From Caprella mutica (taxonomy: Eukaryota; Arthropoda; Malacostraca; Amphipoda; Caprellidae), in the NCBI GenBank assembly GCA_947561585.1, contig CANNZV010001842.1:62001-126000 (forward strand): 64,000 nucleotides of DNA. The letters are read 5' to 3'. The notes under the pieces are model-generated. The model saw nothing but the letters and a program-made list of their open reading frames with translations. It searched no databases and was not told where the DNA came from. The translations under genes were made by a program, and so were the position numbers. How positions within the stretch are numbered: the stretch's first letter is position 1; each line of letters opens with the position of its first letter. Positions 24,901 through 35,757 of this stretch are shown in pieces.

Positions 24901-25779
24901 AGAATATGTAGTGACAATCGAGACGTTTAGTGTTCGTGACGTCATCACAGCATCACTCTAAAATCAAAATTGTCACAACATATCACTCTATTGTCATTAC
25001 TAAGTATATTTTTCATACTGTTGTCTAAACCACTGGCGCCCCTCCCACTCACATCAACTTAACAGAATGCACGGAAAGGAGAGGATGTGAATGTGATACA
25101 CCCCTAATTTTAACAACTCTCCCTACCTCATACACTTCTCGAAACCCTACTTTTTAAAATTTTAATTGTTACTTACATGACAAATACAGATAATTTCTAT
25201 GATGAAAAAGTGCATGATTTGATTACTAACTTTGCTTTGACATCTCACTAAAACTATAATTTTTATTACAGTGATAACAATATGAACAGAGAGAATGTAT
25301 GCTCAAATCATAATAAATTCACCACAAAAAATACTATTAAACCATAAAAAATATAAAAACTTATCCATGGGTCAAAGCATATACTTCTCGAAAAAGGAAG
25401 TCAATGCTACTGACTATTTTCGCACGAAACTTTGAGATTAAATTACATTATAAGAAAAAAGAAGTAATGGCCCATACACGTATATCCAGACACTTAGTGT
25501 GACGTCACGACTTGATCAGTCTATTAGATTGAATGCAAAATATAAATTTATTTATAACTCTTGTTGACATCTGATCAGCATGGAGAAAATATAGGTATTA
25601 TTACTATACAACAGAAGTTAATGATAAATAAAATTATTTAATGTACGAACACTATCAATATATATGAAAGGGGTTTAACTTACCTATTTTGTTACATATG
25701 TTACATGGTGGGATAATATGTAAACCACCATAAAAATACCATTCATGAACAGATGTTAATTGCATGGTGGAATTAAATA
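24901..25779. other. No gene recognised
   Basis: AT-rich DNA between two nested elements. The frame 24742-24948 is a chance frame across the element boundary. Confidence 0.4.
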
Positions 25780-26036
25780 CAGTGTTTTTTTTTCTTTTGC
25801 AAGAATTTGAGCCCCCACTAGCAATATTTGGAATAAGAATTTAGAGGAAACAAATATATTTTCTTAAAGATAAAGCATGGTACTTACATTTCATGTTACA
25901 CAAACTTATTTGAAACTCATTCAAAATACTTCTATTGGCTATCCACGGAAGGTGTTGGAAACGGTTGCCAGAATCCTGTAGTCAAAGTCTTGTGCGCTTC
26001 AAGACTCTCTTCGAGTCTTCGTCACCTTCTCAATTA

Positions 26037-26922
26037 CAGTGAAACTCCTGAGTTATGAAGTATTGGTTACTTCATAACTCAAAACCACTTCATATTTCGT
26101 GTGCAGTGATAGTTTTCTGTGATTAAAATCATAGATATTTTTTGTCATTGAGGGATAACTATGGTATAATTCTTATATGGATGTGCACTAATATTTTATA
26201 CAATATTGAGGAAATTGAACAAATATTAGGTTAATGTTGTGGGAAATCAATATAGCTACTCATTATTGTACAAAAATTAATATATATCATGGTAGTAGTC
26301 ATTTATGCCTAAATTTAAATCATTAACAAAAAATACACATCATTTAAACCTCAAACAATAAGGAAAACACAGTCCGATTTATTGATAACCTAATCTGTAT
26401 AGTAAATCTTTGCCTTCCTGATTTACATTTTCATATATAATACTCCATTATAGGATAATACACAATTATAGGTGGTATCCTATATTGAGTATCATCCTAT
26501 AATGGACTATTACCCTATAATTGGGTATTATCCTATAATAGAGTATTATTCTATATTAGAGTGTTATCTTATAATAAAGTATCATTCTATAATAGAGTAA
26601 TATCTTATTCTAGTATAGAAGATTGAAATAACCCACTATTGTATCGAAGTTGTAATTTTCATAAAAAACACTTAATTTTGTAATTGCTTGTCATACTTGC
26701 ATTTTTCATGTTTACTCCTGCAATATGACTTTCACTTGTGCCAATTCATTATTCACTTCTGCCAACTTGACTTGGAAAAGGTATAGTTATACCTCAAGAA
26801 CTATAGCTCTCTATGATTTAAGCAAAGAAAACTACTTCATAACTGAGGTGCATTTCATAATTCAGGTCCTTCATTACTCGGGTGCTTCAAAAATAAAACT
26901 TCATAACTCTGCAGTTTTACTG
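26037..26922. mobile_element. pogo-like element nested in copy 1
   Basis: The left end reads CAGTGAAACTCCTGAGTTAT and the right end is its inverse with a few changes. TA precedes the left end at 26035-26036. The corresponding place in copy 2 (near 51140) lacks the insertion, so this is a real insertion event. The interior has repeated CTTCATAACTC motifs near both ends and an 18 bp array, but no transposase. Confidence 0.7.
26436..26615. repeat. 18 bp AT-rich tandem array
   Basis: About ten degenerate units of ATCCTATAATAGAGTATT inside the pogo-like element. Confidence 0.8.
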
Positions 26923-27420
26923 CGTCATAATTTGCACCAAACAGCTTCACACACTAAATTCTATCATATCATGAACGGATTGAGGCTTTTCCGAATACAA
27001 AATATTTTGTGTTGTAGCCCAGAAATGGAAATCAAGAGGATTGGGTTCTTACTGAGTGCTGGCCAGAAGATCTCAGTGTCTCTTCTGGTAACTCGTCCTT
27101 GAAATTTTTCTTCAAGAACTGTTTAGCCACCCTTGTACAATGAGATGGAGCACTAAATTGCATCCACCAGAGTCTGCGTCATGTTGCAGTGGCTCAAAAA
27201 AAATTGCCACACTTTGTCTCTCAGTAAAGCCATGTTATAGAAACCATTAACAGAGTCACAAGGGCCGTCGTCATCGATGAATGCTTGGACAATAGAGTTT
27301 TCCGTCCACAATCTCAACAAATATCATCACTTTTTTGTCATTTCTATAGTTTCATTCGACATTATCATGTGGATTCACATCTGCAAATTCTGACGCAGCA
27401 ATAATTGAGAGGGTGACGAA
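26923..27420 (-). pseudogene. Decayed mariner-type transposase, C-terminal half
   Basis: Minus-strand translation shows fragments aligned with the middle and end of a mariner-type transposase and matches the plus-strand remnant at 50700-51130. Visible pieces are a KVMIFVEIVDGK-like stretch, a TVNG-like region, the block preceding the third catalytic site, and a FXIHDMIEF-like end. Stops and frame changes occur throughout and the catalytic QDG and SPD motifs are degraded. The plus-strand frame 26725-27102 is a shadow of this region. Confidence 0.55.
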
Positions 27421-27764
27421 GAGCGTCTTGAAGCGCACAAGACTTTAACTACAGGATTCTGGCTACCATTTTCAACACATTTTGTAGATAGCCTTTAGAA
27501 GTGTTTTCAATGAGTTTCAAATAAGTTTGTAAAACACGAAATGTAAGTACCAAGCCTATTCTTCAAGAAAATATATTTGTTTCTTCTAAATTCCTATTCA
27601 AAATATTCCTAGTGGGGGCTCAAAGTCTTGCAAAAAGAAAAAAAACACACTGAATATCCCACCAGTTTAATAATATAATAATAAAAGCCTCTTATGCAAC
27701 TTGGTACTTTTTATTCTAAAATCTTATGACTCAAAGCATTGAAGTCTGTTTCCGAACCAAAAAC

Positions 27765-28075
27765 TATATCGCTAACATCAAAAGGAAGTTAAATACAAGG
27801 GACTCGAAGAGGCAGTCAGAAAGGAAAGTGGCTCCATGAACAAATTCATCTACCATGATTCGTTGGCCAAGCTTAGGTATGCAGAAAAGCAGTTACTTAA
27901 TTAAAAAGAATGTGGATTTGGAAAGATGGAAATGACCGATGGAAGAGGAAAATGAAGAGTTGATGTTAAGTAAATGAAACCTAAATTCCTACCCAGCAAA
28001 AACTCTAAAAAGAAAATGATAAGAGATAGTAAATGAAGCATGCAAGCCTACCTTAGCATTATCCTCTTAACCAAA
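27765..28075 (-). repeat. ~330 bp dispersed repeat, copy D
   Basis: An inverted and diverged copy of the repeat at 3974. Landmarks are AAATACAAGGGACTCGAAGA, GAAAGTGGCTCCATGAAC, GGAAAATGAAGAG and GCAAGCCTACCTTAG. Confidence 0.65.
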
Positions 28076-28784
28076 AAGCAGTGTCAAAATGAGTTGTGAT
28101 TAAAACAATCATGATTGTTTAACATTTTTAATTTACCTTTTAATATAAATATAATAAAATTGAATGAGAAGAAAACTATAAAAAAATAATGTTTTCATAA
28201 ATCTCACCAATTGCGACAATTAGTAAACAATATGTTTTCAGATATAAAATATCATCACAATTATTGTCACTATTGGTAAATAATCTGTTATCATAATTGT
28301 GATAGCTACAAACAGTACAGAACAGCATAACCTCCCTCGACAGTTACTCGATTAGCATTGAACATTGGAGGAGGGACATAAAACCCCAATGCACTGAGTG
28401 GCAGGGGTGCATTGGGAGAAGACACGCCCATGGCGCCACTTTTTGGCATCACTTTTCCTTGCAAGGACCTCCAAACCTATATATACTCAGTGATCAACTC
28501 TAAAACGTTGGCGGCAAAGAGTGGCGGTGTTCGTTCTATCGCGCAGTGAGCGATCACAATTTCATGGCGTTCGCTGTGGCATTGTTTGCTGCTATTAGAG
28601 ATAAAAGGGGTGGAGCTAGAGAGAAAAGTAAAAAAACTGTGACGACCGCCATGGCAAGCGCCACAATTTAATATGGGCTTTAGGAGGATTATTTTGAGAA
28701 CTTTTAATGAATGGAATTACGGAGCTTGAATTATTCAAAAGTTAAATTCACTAACTTTAATGGGGTGGACACGAATTTTCTGAA

Positions 28785-29096
28785 ATGGTCTCAGGCGTTA
28801 AAGCAATGATTCATTGCGTTGATGAACTTTGGTTTGATGTTGGTATAGAGGTCGCACAGCCCATGCCGCCAAACGAACGCTCGCTGCCTCTTGCTACCGT
28901 TAAGCCAACTCTTTGGCAACGCTGTCTTCCATGTGCTCTGCTACGACAACCGCCCTTATTTTCGATTTCGACACATATTTGCGACACACAAGCTCGTAAA
29001 ATCATAAAAAAACGGTCTGCCAAATCTTGTGCAACGTTTAATCATCGCACGGGCAAAGTTGGCGATGCACCGTTCAGGATTACTGCATTGGCCTAG
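28785..29096 (+). other. Open frame in a GC-richer patch, unrecognised
   Basis: A 103-codon frame starting ATGGTCTCAGG and ending TAG. The patch 28780-29330 is clearly less AT-rich than its surroundings. The product has cysteines scattered at about residues 11, 47, 50, 66 and 82 but no motif I recognise. It has no splice or promoter support. It could be part of an unidentified transposon or a host exon. A stretch just downstream (29350-29385, CAACAAAGTTCGG core) recurs at 43435-43460. Confidence 0.2.
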
Positions 29097-29400
29097 CGGA
29101 ACAAAGCGTCAACGAACTGGCGTCTAGCAGTGCCAAGCTTTGACTGGGCGTTGTTGAGGCGGTGGTGAACTTTACAGAGAGGAAAACTACCGCTCTTCAA
29201 CGGTCGCAGTATTTTGTACAGATCAAATCCTTCGTAGTGGTGAGGGAACATAAGCAGTGGCCGAGCGTATACGGCATTGCTTTAACGGGGCCAAGGGGAC
29301 CAACTTCTGTGAAAGGTAACGAGCAGTGATGAATTTTTTTCACCGTTAAAGGAACGCCTCAACAAAGTTCGGTTTGTGTGACCAAGATTTTAAGTGCATC

Positions 29401-29609
29401 AAACTATAGTTTGGATGTACTTTGGTGTTTCGAGAGCTTCACAGTGCATCAGTTCGCTACACTAATTAGTGTCTCAAATTATCCTTTGCTAAAATGTTGA
29501 TAGTAAATTCCCCATCATTATAACAGAATTATAAATGAGACACTAAAGTGCAACAGAACGAAACACTTTGAAGATCTTGAAACACCAAAGTGAATTCAAA
29601 CTATAGTTT
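29401..29609. repeat. ~85 bp inverted repeat (hairpin)
   Basis: The arms 29401-29485 and 29525-29609 are diverged inverted copies. Matching blocks include AAACTATAGTTTG at both extremes, CTTTGGTGTTTC and TTAGTGTCTCA. The loop is about 40 nt. The size and outer palindrome suggest a MITE, but no target duplication was seen. Confidence 0.75.
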
Positions 29610-29889
29610 CAATGAAACAATGAAAAAATTTATTCATGAAAAGGAATACAAGAATTGTTATACTATGCACTTTGAAGAGAAAAAATAGGTATTTGTTTTA
29701 CTGAATAATATTACTATACAATGAAAACTTCTACCCTAAATTCACAAACAACTTTCTTAAACGTAATCACGGCCCCATTAAGCAACTGAAGGCTTTTAGG
29801 GCATCCTAAGGAAAGAACTATTTACTTCAATAAAACCCCCCCCAAAAAAAAAATTTTTTTATAGAGGATCTAAATTGATAAGTTAATAA

Positions 29890-31009
29890 AGCCCGGTTCG
29901 CACGATCATGCATGCATGTTAGTACAACCATGATCAGGCGTTCTGAACCTGATACCATTGTACCAAATTTGGTACTTTAGATCCCTCATTTTTGTAAAAG
30001 TACCAAATTAGCACTCTTTACCACATTTTTTAGTAGCAGCTTTTCACGGTTTATACTTTATACGTTTGATTTTTATAAGAGATTGAATTTGTTTAATGTT
30101 ATACAGTATGACAGTTAAAGCCAATTAATTGGCTTACATTTTTCAAATGGTCAAATCTCAGATATATGTAATTGGTTTTAAATTTTGAAAATACTCCAAT
30201 GTTAATTTTGGCTTGTAATCCTCAAAAATCAGTAAAAATTGGCCTTGCTCAGAATTTGTGAAAATTTGGCTCAAAATTAGATGTCAGTTTGTCAGATTAT
30301 GAAACAAGGAATTTGTTGGTACTTTTTTATCAAATAATTCAAATCTGTTACATTTTTAGTCTCTGATCTGGTACATTCAGGGAAATAATATTGGCAACCT
30401 TTAGCATGATACTACTGCATATCTGAAGGCATGATCGTGTGAACCCCTTTTTTTGCATGACATGCTGCATGATCACGCGGCATGATGAATGAAGGAAATC
30501 CAGCGAGCAAGGAGGGCGGAGCTTTTTTCCTACACACCCATAGAACTTCAGTCAAATGTTATTTTTTTGCACAAGAATGGATAAGCAGCTCTAAAATAGA
30601 TAACATTAGAACTTATTTATATATATAGAACCACAAATGCTTGAGAGAATTTCAATCTATTGATTATAATAATAAAATTCAAAATAATTAAAATGTTCTC
30701 TATTCTAAACATAAGTATATATAAAAATTAATTTCTAAGTGAATTAATTTTTTTAAATACAAAATTAAATTTGTATACGAATTATGTTTCTCAGCTATAA
30801 ATTCCTACTTTTATTTATTTATATTTTTTTGAGAGAAGTTTTTTTCTTTTATTATTATTATTAAGGATAATGAAATCGCATTTTGAGGACATACAGACAT
30901 TCTACCGTCACGACGATATCTATTTGAATGCGGTAGGCTGAGCTCCTATCATGCATGATGCATCTGTTTCATACTGAATGACATTATGCATTATCGTGCG
31001 AACCGGGCT
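29890..31009. mobile_element. Harbinger-like MITE, possibly nested
   Basis: The terminal inverted repeats read AGCCCGGTTCGCACGAT (left) and its exact inverse (right). Flanks are TAA and TTA. Internal end-like sequence at 30420-30500 (CATGATCGTGTGAACCCC, then GCATGATCACGCGGCATG) suggests one copy inserted in, or recombined with, another. No coding content was recognised. Confidence 0.7.
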
Positions 31010-31048
31010 TTAGAGTTGACACAATATTAACGGACATTTATTGCCTAC

Positions 31049-31655
31049 CTAGTTGAAGAACATAGCTTTTAGTTTATTTCTAAAGGTATTAGTGGATACT
31101 ATATGTTTTAATTCCACTGCCAAGTTATTCCACAACTTTATACCTGTATAGAACATAAATTTCTCATATTTAGAGCTGCGGTGAATCAGTAAGATGTACC
31201 TATCGGCAAATCTTGTCTGGATAGAATGAACATTTACTTGAGATCTAAGTCTTAGATTTAAAATTTTATCAAAATTTCCATAGATTGTCTTATGAAAGTA
31301 CATTGATACAGAGAATTCATTCAGCTGATTCAACTTAAGTATCTTAGACATTTCAAAATAATCCGCTGTATGCTTTTTATAAGACAAATTATATATGCAT
31401 CGAATGGATTTCTTCTGCAAGACCTCCACTTTATATTTTCACCAAGATTCAATAGCATACAGCATATATGGAAAAATGAGAGTATAATATAAATTGTTGA
31501 GTACATAATTCGGAATGAAATACTGCAACCTGTTGAGAATTCCAACTGACTTAGAGATCTTCTTTGACAAGCAGATAAGTTTGATGCACTTAAAAAGTCT
31601 CACTTTGGAGACAGAGTCTATAGAGTAAACTCGAAACACCTGGGTGCATCAGTTT
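31049..31655 (-). pseudogene. LINE reverse transcriptase, C-terminal remnant
   Basis: Two overlapping minus-strand frames (31439-31639 and 31049-31429) give the end of a non-LTR retrotransposon polymerase. The first carries the thumb-region pattern KKISKSVGILNRL then LYYTLIFPYMLY. The second carries LQKKSIRCIYN and the HTADYF block, then the tail ELKHIVSTNTFRNKLK. This is the usual end of LINE ORF2 (CR1/L2/Jockey-like). A stop or frame change lies near 31430-31440. The reverse transcriptase catalytic core is missing, as expected for a 5'-truncated LINE. The assignment to a clade is open. Confidence 0.75.
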
Positions 31656-31752
31656 GAGTTGTTCATTTTTTCTCAGTGCATGGTACATGATAGTTTCCAA
31701 TACCGAGCATAAATGATTATCATTGAATGATAATCTATGTGGTTGAATTTTA

Positions 31753-33201
31753 AGGGGACCGTCTCCCTAAAATGTAAAAATGTTTATTAACTAATATACA
31801 AATTTGAAATTTTAAGGGTTGATGCAACTATTCAAATGTGTTTTTTATTTCGGATTTTTTTTTACAATTTTGTCATCTTCCACCCCCCTCCCCCAAACAA
31901 TAACAAATAAGGGGGTACATTGAAAAGGCATCAACTCATACCGTTTTTGAGCTAAAAACATAAGGTTAGTTCGTCTTTTTCTGAATTTAATTTTCCACAA
32001 AGTTAAAGAGCTATTTTTTTCAAATTATTCTAAGAAAAATTTTACAAGAAATTTTCCAATTTAACATTGATTTTTCTTTATACGTATATCTCATTATATT
32101 TCCTCACATAATGAGAAATTCGAAGAAAAAAAACGATGTAACTTTGTGAGCAATTCATTTCTGAATAAAAATGAAACAAGCCCCCATGTCTGTCTCTAGC
32201 TCAAAATCTGTATGAGTTTTTGTAGAAAAAATGAACTTATCATGAGAGCAAATATGGAGACTCTTGTTTGGGTGTTGAGTCCTCTTTTTTATGGATCTAC
32301 TAAACTAATTATTTGATGTGAGATCCAAATAAACCTTCAATACCTGTTTTGACAGTTTTTTGTCATATCTGACAGGTAGGGGAGAACTGGGAGCATTCGG
32401 ACAGTTTTTGTTAGAAACTGAATAATTCGTAAACTAATTCGAATTTTACTATTTAAAGATTTCTGTATGTTGATAAATCATATTAATTCAATTTGTATTC
32501 AGACTGTTTTACAGTTTAAACCTTCATTCGAAAGTTATCAGACAGTGTCCGAATGCTACTTCCTAGAGGGAGACATCGGACAAGCTGTGAGTATGATTCG
32601 TACACCATAGTAATGGTTAAAACATTGAAAATTCAGGTAATTAAACGATAGGATTGAATTCGGATCTACTAACTTAATTGAAACAAACCATAATGACTCG
32701 TTATTCACAGTAATAATTCATCGTATTGGAAATTTTATCATGATTGTAATGATTGAACCTTTTCTCCAACAAATTATAGATAGCTCATTAGTAATCACTG
32801 TTAAATTATGCTTATATATAATTGCTATATATGAAAAGCAAATGGTATATCTATCTCCTTTTACTTTAGGTATAACTATTGCCTTTTTCTTGGAATTCAC
32901 CAAAATTAGTAAATTACATCCTATTCATTTCATAGAATGTTAAAAGTATTACTCCATAAGTGTAGATCTTGCTACACCTCCAATTTCAGCAGCTTTTCTG
33001 ATAGATGAACCTTTTTGGAATTCATCAATTGTTTTTTTCAAATACCTTCTTTCTTACGGCCTCTATCTGTTTTCCTTTTATAATGAGAAGGTATGATTAT
33101 TATCCAAGAAGGCATGACGTTATCAAAGAGGCTATAAGACATCCTTTTATGCAGTAAAAAGATAATTAGATTTTTTTCAGATTTGAGGGAGACGGTCCCC
33201 T
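31753..33201 (-). mobile_element. pogo-like DNA transposon remnant
   Basis: The inverted ends read AGGGGACCGTCTCCCT and are flanked by TA (31751-31752 and 33202-33203). Near the right end, minus strand 32953-33110 encodes a psq-type helix-turn-helix with the pattern YKRKTDRG and GSSIRKAAEIGGVARSTL. This is the DNA-binding fold at the N-terminus of CENP-B/pogo-like transposases. The rest of the transposase is unrecognisable; the frames 32718-32943 are AT-rich and uncertain. TA target plus psq fold supports pogo rather than piggyBac, although TTAA-like flanks were considered. Confidence 0.65.
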
Positions 33202-33383
33202 TATAATTCACAATGAATTTCCTATTTTATTAGTTCGCTTCTAGTAATGTTAAATATTAGTAGAGAAATACAGTCTTGACTTTCGCTAGAATCTTTTTGG
33301 TCATCATAAGATGAGTCTTTCTATGGACATTGTTTACTGGTGACTTGAGATAATCCTCACCAACATGAAGATTGTCAGACAGC

Positions 33384-33872
33384 TATTACAGAGATGTTAC
33401 CATTATTATTTCATAGTTGTTACAATTATTACTACTGAGATGTTACTATTATTATTACAGAGACGTTTCCATTTTTATTACAGAGACGTTTCCATTATTA
33501 TTACAGAGATGTCACCATTATTATTACAGAGATGTTACCATTATTATTACAGAGATGTTACCATTATTATTACAGAGATGCTACCATTATTATTACAGAG
33601 ATGTTACCATTATTATTACAGAGATGTTACCATTATTATTACAGAGATGTTACCATTGTTATTACAAAGATGTTACCATTATTATTACAGAGATGTTACC
33701 ATTATTATTACAGAGATGCTACCATTATTATTACAGAGATGTTACCATTATCATTACAGAGATGTTACCATTATTATTACAGAGATGTTACCATTAGTTA
33801 CAGAGATGTTACCATTATTATTACAGAGAAGTTATTATTATTATTACAGAGATGTTACCATAATTCTTACAG
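33384..33872. repeat. 23 bp minisatellite abutting a LINE
   Basis: About 21 units of TTACCATTATTATTACAGAG plus ATG. With a 23 bp period the three forward frames cycle through the same 23 residues, which explains the overlapping plus-strand frames from 33365 to 33897. The array stops where the LINE-like sequence begins (GGGACCCCCCGAG at about 33873). Confidence 0.95.
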
Positions 33873-34292
33873 GGACCCCCCGAGTGGGCAACATTGATGT
33901 TGTGGGGGAGAGGGGGCTTGAGCGCACCGATGAACAGAGGAGCTGGGCCAGTTGGGTGACCTGGTCACCCCGGAAGATGCAATCATGCTGGAGAGGTCCT
34001 CACGGAGGAGCCAGAACAATAGCTCACGACGATGGACCTCTGGTAACTGACGCGGAAAACCCAAAAAAAAGGAAGGGAACCTTACTAAAAATCCCCTCCG
34101 ATATAGGTATTATCAACTATGAAAAATACAAATATGGCCACGGCCCCCAGTCCCAGGCAGCCCCTCCAGTCGTCGCTGAGTGGGGGGCAAGGGGGTGCTA
34201 AGAATCTCCTGGTCCAATCGAGAGACACCCCTGACTCTGTACCTGAAATAACTCATATACCAAATAGTTCGGGAGAGCCCTAATCTTCCAAT
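33873..34292 (+). other. Probable 5' leader of a Jockey-like LINE
   Basis: A GC-rich segment between the 23 bp array and ORF1. A frame reading out of the array stays open to 34201 but shows no known domain. Composition changes sharply from the array, and the position fits a LINE 5' untranslated region or an N-terminal extension of ORF1. Confidence 0.45.
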
Positions 34293-35411
34293 ATGCCATG
34301 TGCATCAAAATCCAATGCACATGTACAGGTATTGAACAAACCTACAGGTAGATCGTCTACCAAGAACTTTGTAAAATATTACTCAATTAAATCTAAAAGT
34401 GATGCAAAACTTGCTAAACTAAATATGTTCAAAGTCGATAGAGCCATCAGAAACCTTATTGGATCATTTGAAAGAATATCTGAAGACTACAATAATAAAA
34501 CATGGACCATCGAGGTAAGATCAGCTGCACAAGGACTGAAATTGCAACAAATGACCGAACTACTTTCTGAACAAATCATTGTAACACTTCATGAGCATCA
34601 TAATAAATCACAGGGAGTGATCAGTTGTGCACTCTTCAAGGGATTTAAAGATGAAGAAATTGCAGAGGGACTTGCTGAACAGGGAGTTCTCAGCTGTCGA
34701 AGAATTGTGAGAAATGACAAGTCACTCAACCCGGAACCTACTACAACACTGATACTGACCTTCAATACACCTAACCCACTAGACCGTATCACCACCAGAA
34801 CAGGATTAATAGAGAGAGTAAGACTTTATATACCTCTATCCAGACGATGCTTCAACTGCCACCGATTTGGACACTCTGGAGCCAATTGCAGGAAACCAGT
34901 GCTAGTCTGTGGTCGATGCAGCAACGATATAATAGGAGACCATAACCTGCAAACATGTACCCTCCCAATATATTGTGCAAACTGCAAAAAACCTCATAAT
35001 GTATCCTCTAGAACCTACCCTAAATATCTAATAGAAAAAGAAATACTGGCTCACAAAGCAAAGGATCACCTTTCATTTGCTGAAGCCAGAGCTAAGATAA
35101 ACTCCACCTTCAACCCAACTGCAAAATCATATGCAGCAGCAACCGCTATCAAACCAACAGACAGAACTAAAAATAATAATAATAACAACAACATGCCAAA
35201 TCAAAGAATTGAGGAATCTATATGCAATAACAATAATAACAACAATGATTATACACCAAACTACAACATGGAACAGATAGCATCCACCAAAAGAACATTA
35301 TTCAGAACTGACTCATCTTCACCAAAACGAAATGAAACCAAGAAACAGCATAATAAACCATCTAAAATTCCCAAACATGACGAGAAACTATCACTCCCAT
35401 ATCCGAAATGA
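34293..35411 (+). CDS. LINE ORF1 (Jockey-like Gag, zinc-knuckle protein)
   Basis: A 372-codon intact frame encoding the nucleic-acid-binding ORF1 protein of a Jockey-like non-LTR retrotransposon, which packages element RNA. Residues about 70-180 form the conserved region before the knuckles. The first knuckle is CFNCHRFGHSGANC at residues 186-199 (CX2CX4HX4C). The second, C206 to C222, has a longer CX2CX6HX4C spacing. The third starts CANCKKPH at 228 but lacks its final cysteine (SSRTYPKY, where relatives have a cysteine). The C-terminal third is asparagine-rich with AAT/AAC runs. ORF2 begins about 180 bp downstream in the same direction. The intact frame suggests a fairly young copy. Confidence 0.85.
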   Translation: MPCASKSNAHVQVLNKPTGRSSTKNFVKYYSIKSKSDAKLAKLNMFKVDRAIRNLIGSFERISEDYNNKTWTIEVRSAAQGLKLQQMTELLSEQIIVTLHEHHNKSQGVISCALFKGFKDEEIAEGLAEQGVLSCRRIVRNDKSLNPEPTTTLILTFNTPNPLDRITTRTGLIERVRLYIPLSRRCFNCHRFGHSGANCRKPVLVCGRCSNDIIGDHNLQTCTLPIYCANCKKPHNVSSRTYPKYLIEKEILAHKAKDHLSFAEARAKINSTFNPTAKSYAAATAIKPTDRTKNNNNNNNMPNQRIEESICNNNNNNNDYTPNYNMEQIASTKRTLFRTDSSSPKRNETKKQHNKPSKIPKHDEKLSLPYPK

Positions 35412-35757
35412 TAGCGAAACAATGGAAACAACCATAGCACCTGACAAAATTGAGAAACAGAACTCAGCCCCAGATTTACATGAAATAACCCAAATACAAA
35501 AACGACATACTGAACAGTGCTCGTAAAGCAATCAAAGACATGAAGAAAGAGAAAAATGCACAGCACAACAAGAAATAGCCCACCAGATCCATATGTTTCC
35601 CCAACACAAGATAATACAATGGAATTGTCAAGGCTATAGAGCAAAATGTGAAGATCTCTGCAAATTACTGAATCAGGAAAACCCCGCAGTAGTTATTCTA
35701 CAAGAAACCATGCTAAACCATCATCCACTTTGCCCACCAAATAGCTATAGTGTTATA

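Larger units (their letters stand above)
25780..27652 (-). mobile_element. Long-TIR mariner-type element, copy 1
   Basis: The ends are inverted repeats of about 230-250 bp starting CAGTG then a T-run and a block reading TTTGAGCCCCCACTAG. A TA precedes the left end; the right flank has decayed. A shorter copy at 50476-51332 has the same ends and TA on both sides. The decayed transposase reads on the minus strand. A pogo-like element (26037-26922) sits inside it. Confidence 0.8.
23176..28679. mobile_element. Harbinger-like element enlarged by nested insertions
   Basis: The left end reads AGCCCGTATTACACTGTGGC and the right end, inverted, AGCCCATATTAAATTGTGGC. The match extends about 30 bp to a shared CCATGG. 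Both sides are flanked by TTA (23173-23175 and 28680-28682), the usual target of PIF/Harbinger elements. The 5.5 kb span contains at least an inverted-repeat mariner relic (23644-24817), a long-TIR element (25780-27652) and dispersed repeat copy D; removing them leaves about 2.1 kb. No Harbinger transposase was recognised. Alternatively the two ends belong to separate copies. Confidence 0.55.

Noticed and set aside
26725..27102. 125-codon plus-strand frame
   Set aside because: It spans the border of a nested transposon and lies opposite the decayed transposase, which reads on minus.
31749..33206. piggyBac assignment from TTAA-like flanks
   Set aside because: The right flank reads TTAT, the ends do not start CCC, and the interior carries a psq-type fold; TA duplication fits better.
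33365..34201. 278-codon frame across the 23 bp array
   Set aside because: The array part cycles through all frames; only the downstream part could belong to the LINE.
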